A model generated the notes under the pieces. That model had not been told where the DNA came from. It ran no database searches and was given only the letters and a program-made list of their open reading frames with translations. Made by a program: the position numbers and the translations under genes. Shown in pieces: positions 38,421 to 46,134 of a DNA stretch of 64,000 nt (the stretch's first letter is position 1; every line of letters begins with the position of its first letter). Source of the stretch: Alkalicoccus chagannorensis DSM 18086. Its GTDB lineage: Bacteria; Bacillota; Bacilli; Bacillales; Salisediminibacteriaceae. Where the stretch lies: positions 286,976 through 350,975 of the forward strand of contig NZ_KE386944.1 of the NCBI RefSeq assembly GCF_000429725.1, given 5' to 3'.

Positions 38421-38873
38421 ATGAAAATCGTTATTGGTTCCGACCACGCGGGCTATGCCCTCAAAAAAGAAATCCGGCCGCTTCTCGACGACATGGGCCA
38501 TGAAGTCGTCGATGTCGGTACAGAATCCGGCGACTCCGCCGACTATGCAGATTACGGCATTCCCGCTGCGGAAATGGTCGCACGCGGCGAAGCGGACCGT
38601 GGGATCATCATCTGCGGCACGGGTATCGGCATGTCCATTTCTGCCAACAAAGTGAAAGGCATCCGCTGCGCCCTCGTCCACGACATGTTCACGGCGAAAG
38701 CGACCCGCGAACACAACAATACGAATGTGCTCGCCATGGGTGAGCGGATTGTCGGCCCGGGCGTTGCGCAGGAAATCGTACGTATCTGGCTCGAGACGGA
38801 GTTTGAAGGCGGACGCCACGAGCGCCGTGTCAACAAAATGATGGAGTACGAGAAACAGCAGGCGTCAACCTGA
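38421..38873 (+). CDS. rpiB: Ribose-5-phosphate isomerase B
   Basis: Interconverts ribose 5-phosphate and ribulose 5-phosphate. The 150-residue RpiB/LacAB-family protein has the N-terminal IGSDHAGYALK, the catalytic cysteine C65 in IIICGTGIGMSI, and NNTNVLAMGERIVG. It lies six bases after ywlE with ATGAAGGAGAG as ribosome site, in the same order as B. subtilis ywlE-ywlF-ywlG. Confidence 0.95.
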   Translation: MKIVIGSDHAGYALKKEIRPLLDDMGHEVVDVGTESGDSADYADYGIPAAEMVARGEADRGIIICGTGIGMSISANKVKGIRCALVHDMFTAKATREHNNTNVLAMGERIVGPGVAQEIVRIWLETEFEGGRHERRVNKMMEYEKQQAST

Positions 38874-38894
38874 AGAAAAAAGGAGGGGACGGCG

Positions 38895-39431
38895 ATGACG
38901 ACCTGGACAGAGGACCTCCTCCAGGGGCTTCGTGAACTGCAGGAACAGGCTGCCCTGAAAGAGGGAGACATTCTTATTATCGGAACGAGCACAAGTGAAG
39001 TCCGCGGCGAACACATCGGCAAAGCCGGTACGCTGGATACGGCCGCGCATCTATGGGAAGGATTTACGGCCTTTCAACAGGAAACCGGCGTCCGTCTTGC
39101 GTTTCAAGGATGTGAGCACATTAACCGTGCGGTGCTCGTCGAAAGAGAGACAGCGGAAGCGTATCACCTGGAACCGGTCAATGTGGTGCCCATCGCTTCC
39201 GCCGGCGGCTCGATGGCCGAGCACGCCTACAAGCAGATGCAGGATCCTGTCGTGGTGGAAGAAATCCGCGCGCACGCCGGCATCGATATCGGTGATACGT
39301 TCATCGGCATGCATTTGAAAAAGGTAGCCGTCCCGGTACGCACGTCCGTCAAGCAGATCGGCGAAGCACACGTCACCTATGCGCGCACCCGCCCGAAACT
39401 GATCGGCGGCGCCCGCGCGCAGTATCAATAA
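38895..39431 (+). CDS. ywlG: YwlG, UPF0340 family, function unknown
   Basis: A 178-residue conserved Firmicute protein of unknown activity (DUF436). Characteristic stretches are GTSTSEVRGEHIGKAG, GCEHINRAVLVERETAE and GIDIGDTFIGMHLKKVAVPVR. No catalytic motif is recognised. Seen next to rpiB and usually next to glyA; here a 12-kb insertion starts right behind its terminator. AAAAGGAGGGG precedes the ATG. Confidence 0.9.
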   Translation: MTTWTEDLLQGLRELQEQAALKEGDILIIGTSTSEVRGEHIGKAGTLDTAAHLWEGFTAFQQETGVRLAFQGCEHINRAVLVERETAEAYHLEPVNVVPIASAGGSMAEHAYKQMQDPVVVEEIRAHAGIDIGDTFIGMHLKKVAVPVRTSVKQIGEAHVTYARTRPKLIGGARAQYQ

Positions 39432-39438
39432 AACAGGG

Positions 39439-39479
39439 AAAACCGCCCGTGGCCTGATTCTGGTCCGGGCGGTTTTTTT
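39439..39479 (+). terminator. ywlG terminator
   Basis: Stem AAAACCGCCCG / CGGGCGGTTTT with a 16-base loop, ending in seven T residues. Confidence 0.85.
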
Positions 39480-39484
39480 CGTAG

Positions 39485-39626
39485 TATAGGAATGTATAAG
39501 TTTTCATACAAGGTGACGGCGGCTTCGTGCGCTGCGCGGGAAGAAAGCAAACCCCATTCTTCCCTTGAAAAGCATGCAGCGACGCCGCACGCCGTTCCGA
39601 TCAAAAGGCGCTCCGCGCTTTTGTTC
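39485..39626. repeat. Repeat family D, copy 3
   Basis: TATAGGAATGTATAAG through GCGCTTTTGTTC, about 142 bases, clearly alignable with the copies at 30.4-30.7 kb but diverged. Confidence 0.85.
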
Positions 39627-39760
39627 TATAGGAATGTATAAGTTTTCATTAAGGGTGACGTCGCAGCCAGCTGCTCGGGAAGCACGAAGAACCCATGCTT
39701 CTCTAAAAGAAACTGCGGTACACGCAGTTTCGACCAAAAGGAGCTTTGCGCTTTTGATCC
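39627..39760. repeat. Repeat family D, copy 4 (tandem, most diverged)
   Basis: Begins with the same GGAATGTATAAGTTTTCAT and ends GGAGCTTTGCGCTTTTGATC, with a changed middle. So both D loci consist of tandem pairs. Confidence 0.8.
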
Positions 39761-39788
39761 GGCCCCCTTGCTTTTCCGTTAGTTTTCA

Positions 39789-39806
39789 TATACCCTTGTA
39801 GGTATA
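39789..39806. promoter_or_regulatory. CsoR/CstR-type operator
   Basis: TATACCCTTGTAGGTATA has 6-bp perfect arms (TATACC/GGTATA) and lies just before a ribosome site (GAGGAGG). It resembles the palindrome in front of cdr and, from memory, persulfide- or copper-sensing CsoR-family operators. Confidence 0.5.
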
Positions 39807-39830
39807 AAAGAGCGCAGAGGAGGCGGAAAG

Positions 39831-39971
39831 ATGGCAGCAGAGAAAAAATCATGCGCCCAAGGAACCTGACAAGCAGGAGGTGCCGGCCGGAAGCGGTTCC
39901 GGCTCCCCGGCATATGACCGGGTATGTACCTCTGGGGCCTGGCAGGTCTCTATTTATTGTTCACACAGCTT
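39831..39971 (+). pseudogene. Probable broken small gene under the CstR-like operator
   Basis: AGAGGAGGCGGAAAG precedes ATG 39831, which opens a frame that stops after 12 residues (MAAEKKSCAQGT). One base off, the frame continues as protein-like sequence (PKEPDKQEVPAGSGSGSPAY), and from ATG 39924, back in the first frame, it reads as a hydrophobic segment (MYLWGLAGLYLLFTQLW). The simplest reading is a small protein with a polar N-terminus and one membrane helix, broken by two frameshifts (the first at a run of six A). It could instead be two tiny genes. Family not recognised. Confidence 0.35.
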
Positions 39972-40061
39972 TGGTAAAAGAGAAGAGCAGGAAATAGAAG
40001 AAACAAGACAGAAACCAAGGCGTGCGCTGGCGGCAGCGATGCAGTCGACCGTTAACGCGGC

Positions 40062-40106
40062 AAAAAGCTTCCGAAAGAGCCAAAATGGATCTTTCGGAAG
40101 CTTTTT
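40062..40106. terminator. Terminator behind the orphan unit
   Basis: Perfect 17-bp stem, AAAAAGCTTCCGAAAGA and its complement, with an 11-base loop and T tracts on both strands. Confidence 0.85.
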
Positions 40107-40226
40107 ATATTACCTCTCGGCCCTGATCGCACGTCATCCTCGGTTTCTTTTGGATCTCGTCTCGAACGCTTCTCCAGGGAATGTGGAATACCCGATCCTG
40201 TTTCATATGGTCCCGTCACACCGCAA

Positions 40227-40262
40227 AAAACGGGGATGACTCTTGTTCGTCATCCCCGTTTT
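40227..40262 (-). terminator. Terminator of the isocitrate dehydrogenase gene
   Basis: Perfect 14-bp stem, AAAACGGGGATGAC and its complement, followed on the minus strand by six T residues; it lies 30 bases past the leftward gene's stop. Confidence 0.85.
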
Positions 40263-40292
40263 GTCATCAGCGCCGAGGCGCTGCTCGTCGAC

Positions 40293-41735
40293 TTATTTCT
40301 TCGCTTCGGAATACCCAGGGATGCCGTCGAAGTCGTACAGGTTGTCGACCTTGATCCAGTCGAGCCCGGCCGCCTCTACGACTTCCAGCAGGCGGCGGAT
40401 ATCTCCGTTGGTCAGCACGTCGTCTCCCGACGGATAGAAGCGGCAGCGCCAGTGGTCTGTCGTAAACACTTTATCCCCGCTCTGCGGATACGCATTCGCC
40501 CCGCGGTTCGTAATGACACTCAGCGACCAGCCGGCACCGGCTGCCGCTTCGAGCTGCTGGCCGAGGTCTTCCGCTTCGATGTCATCCGCGCACACATGCA
40601 CATCCACGCCGGTGAGTTCCCGCTTCACGTCGTTCGGACGATCGAACACCTGCGGCGGCACGTAGTTTTTGCTCTTCCGCTCCTGCTTCGCGTAGCGGAC
40701 CGGCTCGATCTGGCCCGGCTCCTGTCCGAGACGGTCCGCAACCGCCCGTGCGAAGTCCATCGTAGAAACTCCTTCTCCCTGCGCGATATCCGGCGTGCCG
40801 ACACCATCTTCGAGCGTTTTGAACCACGCATTGTGAATCCGCTCCGCTGTCTCCGGCTCCCCGATGTGCTGCAGCATCTGCACCGCGCCGTGCAGCAGTC
40901 CGGATGGATTGGCAATGCCTTTGCCCGTAATATCCGGCGCACTGCCGTGGATCGCTTCAAACATCGCATGCTGATCGCCGATGTTGGAAGAACCGGCCAG
41001 GCCGACACCGCCGGAAATCTGCGCCGCGATATCCGACGCAATGTCCCCGTAAAGATTCGGCAGCACGACGACGTCAAAATGCTGCGGCCGGTCGGCAATG
41101 TTCGCCAGACCGATATCCACGATCTGATGCTCCGTTTCGATCTCCGGATATTCTTCCGCCACTTCCTCAAAGACCTGGTGGAACAGCCCGTCCGATAGCT
41201 TCATGATGTTATCCTTCGTAATGCACGTCACCTTTTTCCGGTCATTCTCCCGCGCATAATCAAACGCATGCCGGATCACCCGCTCCGAGCCCGGCCGCGA
41301 AATCAGCTTCACACTCTGCACCACCTCAGGCGTCTGCCGGTGCTCGATCCCCGTATAGAGATCCTCCTCGTTTTCCCGCACAACGACAAGATCCATGTCC
41401 GGATGCTTCGTCGAAATAAACGGATGATACGACATCGACGGGCGGATATTCGCATACAGCCCGAGCGTCGTCCGGATCGTCACATTTAGACTCTTATAGC
41501 CGCCACCCTGCGGCGTCGTGATCGGCGCCTTCAAAAACACGCCCGTGCGGCGCAGCGACTCCCACGCCTCATCCGGAATCCCACTCGTCCAGCCGGCCTC
41601 AAACTGCTCCTTGCCGATCTGAATCGTCTCCGGATCCACCGGCGCCTCCGCACGCTCCATCACGTGCAGCACCGCCTCCATGATCTCCGGACCAATCCCA
41701 TCACCATATGCCACTGTAATCGGCGTTCTGCCCAT
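40293..41735 (-). CDS. Isocitrate dehydrogenase, long form with C-terminal extension
   Basis: Oxidative decarboxylation of isocitrate, NAD(P) dependent. The first ~340 residues are a decarboxylating dehydrogenase (VAYGDGIGPEIM; NVTIRTTLGLYANIRP; VVRENEEDLYTGIEHRQT; LPNLYGDIASDIAAQISGG; EAIHGSAPDITGKGIANP). A C-terminal domain of ~140 residues (KSKNYVPPQVFDRPNDVKRELTGVDV onward) is not found in the ~420-residue CitC of Bacillus; it matches, from memory, the 480-500-residue Thermus/Rickettsia type. Three ATGs lie close together; the third (41735) is nine bases after AAGGAGG and is the best start. It is divergent from the thiolase and the only leftward gene of the island. Confidence 0.8.
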   Translation of the reverse strand: MGRTPITVAYGDGIGPEIMEAVLHVMERAEAPVDPETIQIGKEQFEAGWTSGIPDEAWESLRRTGVFLKAPITTPQGGGYKSLNVTIRTTLGLYANIRPSMSYHPFISTKHPDMDLVVVRENEEDLYTGIEHRQTPEVVQSVKLISRPGSERVIRHAFDYARENDRKKVTCITKDNIMKLSDGLFHQVFEEVAEEYPEIETEHQIVDIGLANIADRPQHFDVVVLPNLYGDIASDIAAQISGGVGLAGSSNIGDQHAMFEAIHGSAPDITGKGIANPSGLLHGAVQMLQHIGEPETAERIHNAWFKTLEDGVGTPDIAQGEGVSTMDFARAVADRLGQEPGQIEPVRYAKQERKSKNYVPPQVFDRPNDVKRELTGVDVHVCADDIEAEDLGQQLEAAAGAGWSLSVITNRGANAYPQSGDKVFTTDHWRCRFYPSGDDVLTNGDIRRLLEVVEAAGLDWIKVDNLYDFDGIPGYSEAKK

Positions 41736-42038
41736 GCTCATCATCCTCCTTCAATCGTCTGTAAAAAAACATGCCTGCACCGTCCCCAATGTGCGCCGCC
41801 CTATGCTTCTTCCGCTGGAATGCGTGCTGTCCAGCCTTCGCTCTGCCTGCTTCGCGCAGCCAAAAGCAGCGCCGGGCCCGTGCGTACATGCTCCGCTGTT
41901 TGTCCCATACCCTGGAAGACCTTTCCGTAATCATCAGCAGGTGTAAGGAAATCCGTACACGCGCAGCAGAAGGGACTGGCATTTATTTTGCATAAGAAGT
42001 AAGATGAAGAAAGCGAATTCATAAGGAGGACGATCAAG
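41736..42038. other. Divergent promoter gap of the island
   Basis: 303 bases between the isocitrate dehydrogenase and thiolase starts, holding the sigma-54 promoter at 41977-41992. I found no clear enhancer palindrome like the one at 45991. Confidence 0.5.
41977..41992 (+). promoter_or_regulatory. Sigma-54 promoter of the thiolase gene
   Basis: TGGCAT-TTATT-TTGCA matches the -24/-12 consensus TGGCAC-N5-TTGCW except for one base, with the invariant GG-N10-GC spacing. Expected start near 42003, 36 bases before the gene. The activator is probably the protein encoded at 43243. Confidence 0.85.
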
Positions 42039-43223
42039 ATGAGAAACGTTGTAATCGCAAGTGCAGCAAGAACCCCGGTAGGCAGCTTCGGCGGCACGCT
42101 CGCCTCGCAGTCCGCCGTCGAACTGGGCGCGGCGGCAGCGAAAGAAGCGATCTCCCGTGCCGGCATTCAGCCGGAGCAGGTGGAGGATGTGTATATCGGG
42201 AACATTCTCTCCGCCGGTCTCGGGCAGAACGTCGCCCGCCAGACCGCGATTCAAGCCGGACTTCCGGACACGGTTCCTGCGACAGCGATCAACAAGCTCT
42301 GCGGATCCGGCCTGCGTACCGTCAGCATGGCCGCACAGTTCATCGCCCTCGGGGATGCCGACGTCATTCTCGCCGGCGGCACAGAAAGCATGAGCAACGC
42401 GCCGTACGTCATGCCAAACGCCCGCTGGGGCCAGCGCATGGGCGATGGCAAGCTGGTCGATACGATGCTCAAAGACGGCCTCATGGATGCGTTCCAGCCG
42501 ATCCACATGGGCAACACGGCCGAAAACATCGCCTCCCGTTGGAACATCACGAGAGAAGAGCAGGACGCTTTCGCCCTGCAGAGCCAGCAGCGCGCGGAAT
42601 CGGCACAGAAGGACGGCCGCTTCGATGAAGAGATCGTGCCCGTTACGATCCCGCAGCGGAAAGGCGAAGACGTCGTCGTCGATACGGATGAATATCCGAA
42701 GCACGGCATGACGGCGGAGAAGCTGGCGAAGCTGAAGCCGGCGTTCCAGAAAGAAGGCGGCAGCGTCACGGCCGGCAACGCGTCCGGCATCAACGACGGG
42801 GCAGCCATGCTCGTCGTCATGTCAGAAGAAAAAGCACAGGAACTCGGCGTCGAGCCGCTTGCTGTAATAAAAGCGTACGGCAACGCCGCCCTCGACCCGT
42901 CCATCATGGGCTACGGCCCGGTGCCGGCCACCGAGCAGGCGCTGGAGCGGGCCGGCTGGACGACGGAAGACCTCGATCTGATCGAGGCAAACGAAGCCTT
43001 TGCGGCACAGGCACTGTCCGTAACGAAGGATTTACACCTGGATGCCGACAAGGTGAACGTCAACGGCGGCGCAATTGCCCTCGGACATCCGATCGGAGCA
43101 TCCGGGGCGCGGGTTCTGACAACACTGCTGTATGAAATGAAACGCCGCGGCAGCGAGAAAGGCCTCGCCACACTCTGCATTGGCGGAGGACAGGGCACCG
43201 CACTGCTGGTCGAGCGGAAGTAG
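42039..43223 (+). CDS. Acetyl-CoA C-acetyltransferase
   Basis: Splits acetoacetyl-CoA into two acetyl-CoA. The 394-residue thiolase has the nucleophile C88 in [12 protein letters not shown], the histidine in [16 protein letters not shown] and the second cysteine in [11 protein letters not shown]. It is clearly distinct from the thiolase at 404 and closer in look to biosynthetic/degradative acetoacetyl-CoA thiolases (PhaA/AtoB). AAGGAGG precedes the ATG. It is driven by a sigma-54 promoter and followed 19 bases later by the activator gene. Confidence 0.92.
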   Translation: MRNVVIASAARTPVGSFGGTLASQSAVELGAAAAKEAISRAGIQPEQVEDVYIGNILSAGLGQNVARQTAIQAGLPDTVPATAINKLCGSGLRTVSMAAQFIALGDADVILAGGTESMSNAPYVMPNARWGQRMGDGKLVDTMLKDGLMDAFQPIHMGNTAENIASRWNITREEQDAFALQSQQRAESAQKDGRFDEEIVPVTIPQRKGEDVVVDTDEYPKHGMTAEKLAKLKPAFQKEGGSVTAGNASGINDGAAMLVVMSEEKAQELGVEPLAVIKAYGNAALDPSIMGYGPVPATEQALERAGWTTEDLDLIEANEAFAAQALSVTKDLHLDADKVNVNGGAIALGHPIGASGARVLTTLLYEMKRRGSEKGLATLCIGGGQGTALLVERK

Positions 43224-43242
43224 AAAGAAGGGAGCGGATCCG

Positions 43243-45243
43243 ATGTTTGCGGCGATGAAAGCAGGGACGATCATGCGGCGTCCGCGTCTGACGCTCGAGG
43301 CGGAGGACACCATTCAGGCAGCGGCTGCGAAGCTGTATCACGTGCAGCAGGATGCCGTGCCGGTGCTGGATGCGGACGGGTGTGTGCTCGGGACGGTGAC
43401 GACGGACTCGTTGATGACAGCGATGATGAAGGGCCTGGCGCCGGATACGGCGGTCCGGGATATGATGGAGCGTACGCCGGTGCTGGCCGAATCCGAAGCG
43501 CCGCACGGGTGGCGCTGGGATCCGCCCTGCCTGCCGGTGACGGCGGGGGACGGGTCTTTGTCGGGCATGCTGTATGCCGAGGACTGGCTGCAGGCGGTCG
43601 AGCGCGCCTTTCAGCAGCAGGAGGAGCTCCTGCTGGAATCGCTCCGCAGTGAATCGGATCACGTCTGGCTTCTCGATGCGAAAGGCGAGGTGCGTAAGGA
43701 GACGGGCGTGTTTGCCGGGCGCTGGCAGCGCTCGTCGGACATGCCGGCGATCGAAGCGCTGACGACAGGGACGGGAACGGAGGAGACGGTCGTCTTCGAT
43801 GAGACGACGTACCACGTCTCCTGCAGCAGCATGCGGACGGCGGCCGGAACCTTCACGCTCGTGCGGCTGCGCACGGCAGGTGGGGAGGAGTCCGGCGAAT
43901 GGAAGGAAAAGGCCGAGCAGATGGAAATGGTGCTCGAACTCTCTCATGACGGCATCATCATGGTCGACCGGGAGGGCATCATTACGATGGTCAACCAGGA
44001 GTACGCCGACTTTATCGGTCAGCCGCAGGATGCGCTCGTCGGCCGTCACGTGACCGACGTCATTGAAAACACGCGCATGCACCTCGTTGCGGAAAGCGGC
44101 CGCCCGGAGATTGCTGATATTCAGCGCATCAAAGGCGACTACATGGTCGCCAACCGGCTGCCGCTCTACAAGGACGGGCACCTCGTCGGAGCGGTCGGCA
44201 AGGTGATGTTCAAAAACCTCGGCGGCTTCAAAGCCTTGAAGCGGCGTATCGAAAAACTCGAGAAGGAGCTGGATACGTACCGCGGCGAATGGCAGGAGTC
44301 CAACCGCGCGAAGTACCAGTTCCATCAGCTGATCGGGGAAAGCCCGGCCTGGCAGCAGACGAAACGGCTCGCGCAGCAGGCTTCGGAAACCGATTCGAGC
44401 GTGCTGCTGCTCGGGGAGAGCGGGACGGGGAAAGAACTGTTTGCCCACGCGATCCATCATGCGAGCAGCCGGGCGCCGGGGCCGTTTGTCAAAGTGAACT
44501 GTGCCGCGATCCCGGGGGACTTAATTGAATCCGAACTGTTCGGCTACGTGGAAGGGTCATTCACCGGCGCCAAGCGCGGCGGTAAGAAGGGACGGTTCGA
44601 AGCAGCAGAGGGCGGCACGATTTTCCTCGATGAAATTGGAGAACTGCCGATCCACATGCAGGTGAAGCTGCTCCGCGTTCTCCAGGAACGGGAAGTCGAG
44701 CCGATCGGCAGCAACGCCTCCAAGCAGGTGGACATCCGCGTGATTGCCGCGACGAACCGCGATTTGGATGCGATGATCGAGGACGGCCACTTCCGCCTCG
44801 ACCTGTTCTACCGGCTGAACGTGTTTACGCTGGAGATCCCGCCGCTCCGGGATCGGCCGGACGATCTGCACGTACTCGTTCCGCACTTTCTCGAAAAAAT
44901 CAGCACCCGCCTCGGCAGTCGCACGCCGGAGCTGGAAGACAGCGCCTGGCAGCAGCTGCGGCGCTACCACTGGCCGGGCAACACGCGGGAGCTGGAAAAC
45001 GTCATCGAACGCATGGTTAACGTGGTCCCCGACGGCCGCGTCCTGACAGCAGCCCACCTGCCCGCCGCCCTGAGCGGCGGCCGGCTCGATCCCCCGAGGC
45101 CGCTCGCCGACGTCCTGGCAGAAGCCGAACAGCAGGCGATCGAGCAGGCGCTCGCCTACACCGAAGGAAACAAAGCGCAGGCCGCCCGCCTGCTCGGGAT
45201 CAGCCGCACCTCCTTTTACGAAAAGCAGGCCCGCCTTCCATGA
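43243..45243 (+). CDS. Sigma-54-dependent activator with CBS and PAS domains
   Basis: Enhancer-binding protein of 666 residues. Order: two CBS motifs (about 1-120; AGTIMRRPRLTL, AVPVLDADGCVLGTVTTDSL), a poorly conserved linker (120-215), a PAS domain (about 225-325; LSHDGIIMVDREGIITMVNQEY), a short coiled coil, the AAA+ domain with Walker A GESGTGKE at 391-398 and GSFTGA at 438-443 (the loop that contacts sigma-54), and a Fis-type helix-turn-helix (GNKAQAARLLGISRTSFYEK) at the end. CBS domains usually bind adenine nucleotides, PAS small ligands. ATG 43243 follows AAGGGAG. Target promoters are the -24/-12 sites at 41977 and 46079. Confidence 0.92.
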   Translation: MFAAMKAGTIMRRPRLTLEAEDTIQAAAAKLYHVQQDAVPVLDADGCVLGTVTTDSLMTAMMKGLAPDTAVRDMMERTPVLAESEAPHGWRWDPPCLPVTAGDGSLSGMLYAEDWLQAVERAFQQQEELLLESLRSESDHVWLLDAKGEVRKETGVFAGRWQRSSDMPAIEALTTGTGTEETVVFDETTYHVSCSSMRTAAGTFTLVRLRTAGGEESGEWKEKAEQMEMVLELSHDGIIMVDREGIITMVNQEYADFIGQPQDALVGRHVTDVIENTRMHLVAESGRPEIADIQRIKGDYMVANRLPLYKDGHLVGAVGKVMFKNLGGFKALKRRIEKLEKELDTYRGEWQESNRAKYQFHQLIGESPAWQQTKRLAQQASETDSSVLLLGESGTGKELFAHAIHHASSRAPGPFVKVNCAAIPGDLIESELFGYVEGSFTGAKRGGKKGRFEAAEGGTIFLDEIGELPIHMQVKLLRVLQEREVEPIGSNASKQVDIRVIAATNRDLDAMIEDGHFRLDLFYRLNVFTLEIPPLRDRPDDLHVLVPHFLEKISTRLGSRTPELEDSAWQQLRRYHWPGNTRELENVIERMVNVVPDGRVLTAAHLPAALSGGRLDPPRPLADVLAEAEQQAIEQALAYTEGNKAQAARLLGISRTSFYEKQARLP

Positions 45244-45258
45244 GGAAGGCGGGTTTTT
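45230..45258 (+). terminator. Terminator overlapping the activator's stop codon
   Basis: Stem CCCGCCTTCC / GGAAGGCGGG with the TGA stop in its loop region, then five T. Confidence 0.85.
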
Positions 45259-45289
45259 CTGCAGGTGCGTGGGGGGCTGGGGCACGTTC

Positions 45290-45840
45290 GTCCAGGTGCC
45301 GTGGCAACTTTGGACAATTGGCAGCGATTGTGACCAAGTGCGGCAAAACTCCGGACAATTGGCGACGATTGTGACCAAGTGCCGTCAAACTTCGACCATT
45401 TCACCAGCTCCGCGCCTTCCGGCTTGGTTTTCCTCCGGCGTTCGCCGGAGCGGGAAGCAGGTACTGTGTGGGCTTATCGATGTCGGCCCAAGCCGCGGCA
45501 CGTTCGTCCAGGTGCCGCGGAAACTTTGGACAATTGGCGACGATTGTGACCAAGCGCGGCGAAACTCCGGCCAATTGGCGGCGATTGTGACCAAGCGCGG
45601 CGAAACTCCGGCCAATTGGCGACGATTGTGACCAAGTGCCGTCAAACTTCGGCCATTTCACCAGCTCCGCGCCTCCCGGCTTGGTTTTCCTCCGGCGTTC
45701 GCCGGAGCGGGAAGCAGGTACCATGGGCTTGGGGTCGGTTTCGGCCATGGCTGCCCATGTTCGACCAAGCGCGGCGAAACTCCGGCCAATTGGCGACGAT
45801 TGTGACCAAGTGCCGTCAAACTTCGACCATTTCCCTATTT
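45290..45840. repeat. Repeat family B/C, locus 3 (largest)
   Basis: At least six B units (TTGGACAATTGGCGACGATTGTGACC and variants, period 40-41) arranged in groups of one to three, alternating with two C blocks (CTCCGCGCC..CCGGCTTGGTTTTCC, then hairpin CTCCGGCGTTCGCCGGAG, then CGGGAAGCAGGTAC). Every B unit keeps GATTGTGACCAAG. Confidence 0.85.
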
Positions 45841-45946
45841 CCCGCCAAACTTTTTTTTCGAAAAACAGCAGCCGCTGCTGCTGTGTTCCGTAAAACGCTG
45901 AAAAATGTACGGATAATTGGACACCATCGTCTTTTTCCATGAATCA

Positions 45947-45960
45947 CGTAAGCGTTTCCG
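45947..45960 (+). promoter_or_regulatory. Possible cre site, weak
   Basis: CGTAAGCGTTTCCG matches the cre core except at the outer bases. It precedes the better site at 46025. Confidence 0.3.
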
Positions 45961-45990
45961 GACACCCGTCAAGAAACCGCTGTCATAAAC

Positions 45991-46006
45991 GTCCGTTTTC
46001 ACGGAC
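45991..46006. promoter_or_regulatory. Enhancer-like palindrome upstream of the sigma-54 promoter
   Basis: GTCCGT-TTTC-ACGGAC, flanked by TGTC and GACA, lies about 75 bases before the -24 box. Sigma-54 activators bind such palindromes 70-200 bases upstream (established). Which protein binds is inferred. Confidence 0.5.
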
Positions 46007-46024
46007 AGACATACAGAATAAAAA

Positions 46025-46038
46025 TGAAAGCGCTTGCC
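46025..46038 (+). promoter_or_regulatory. cre site of the CoA-transferase operon
   Basis: TGAAAGCGCTTGCC matches the cre core TGWAARCGYTWNCW in all but the last base. Its position between enhancer and promoter suggests catabolite repression of the ketone-body genes by blocking the activator loop, as known for the levanase operon. Confidence 0.6.
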
Positions 46039-46078
46039 TGAAGAAGCCCGCCACCCGAAAATGGAGCCGGAAGGAAGT

Positions 46079-46094
46079 TGGCATATTCTTTGCA
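46079..46094 (+). promoter_or_regulatory. Sigma-54 promoter of the CoA-transferase operon
   Basis: TGGCAT-ATTCT-TTGCA has the same -24/-12 layout as the thiolase promoter with GG-N10-GC spacing. Expected start about 46105, 30 bases before the gene. Confidence 0.88.
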
Positions 46095-46134
46095 TATATA
46101 AAGCGGCAGAACCGAAAAAGTGGAGGGAGCCATC

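Larger units (their letters stand above)
39432..40292. other. 861-base gap: terminator, family D pair, orphan operator unit, two terminators
   Basis: From left to right: ywlG terminator, two family D repeats, a CsoR/CstR-like operator, a short transcription unit that appears to hold a broken gene, and two strong hairpins (40062-40106, 40227-40262). The longer open frame from 39880 has no ribosome site and is unsupported. Confidence 0.6.
45244..46134. other. 891-base gap: family B/C repeats, then control region of the CoA-transferase operon
   Basis: About 45290-45840 is repeat sequence. From 45940 onward come two cre-like sites, an enhancer-like palindrome and the sigma-54 promoter. Confidence 0.65.

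Noticed and set aside
39831-39971. In-frame TGA read as selenocysteine in the small broken unit
   Set aside because: No SECIS-like structure or selenoprotein family could be seen; frameshift decay explains the pattern better.
40236-41198. Plus-strand frame opposite isocitrate dehydrogenase
   Set aside because: Arg/His-rich shadow of the dehydrogenase on the other strand.
45269-45631. Family B arrays considered as CRISPR
   Set aside because: Units are similar along their whole length with no unique spacers, there are no cas genes, and single units occur scattered in both orientations.
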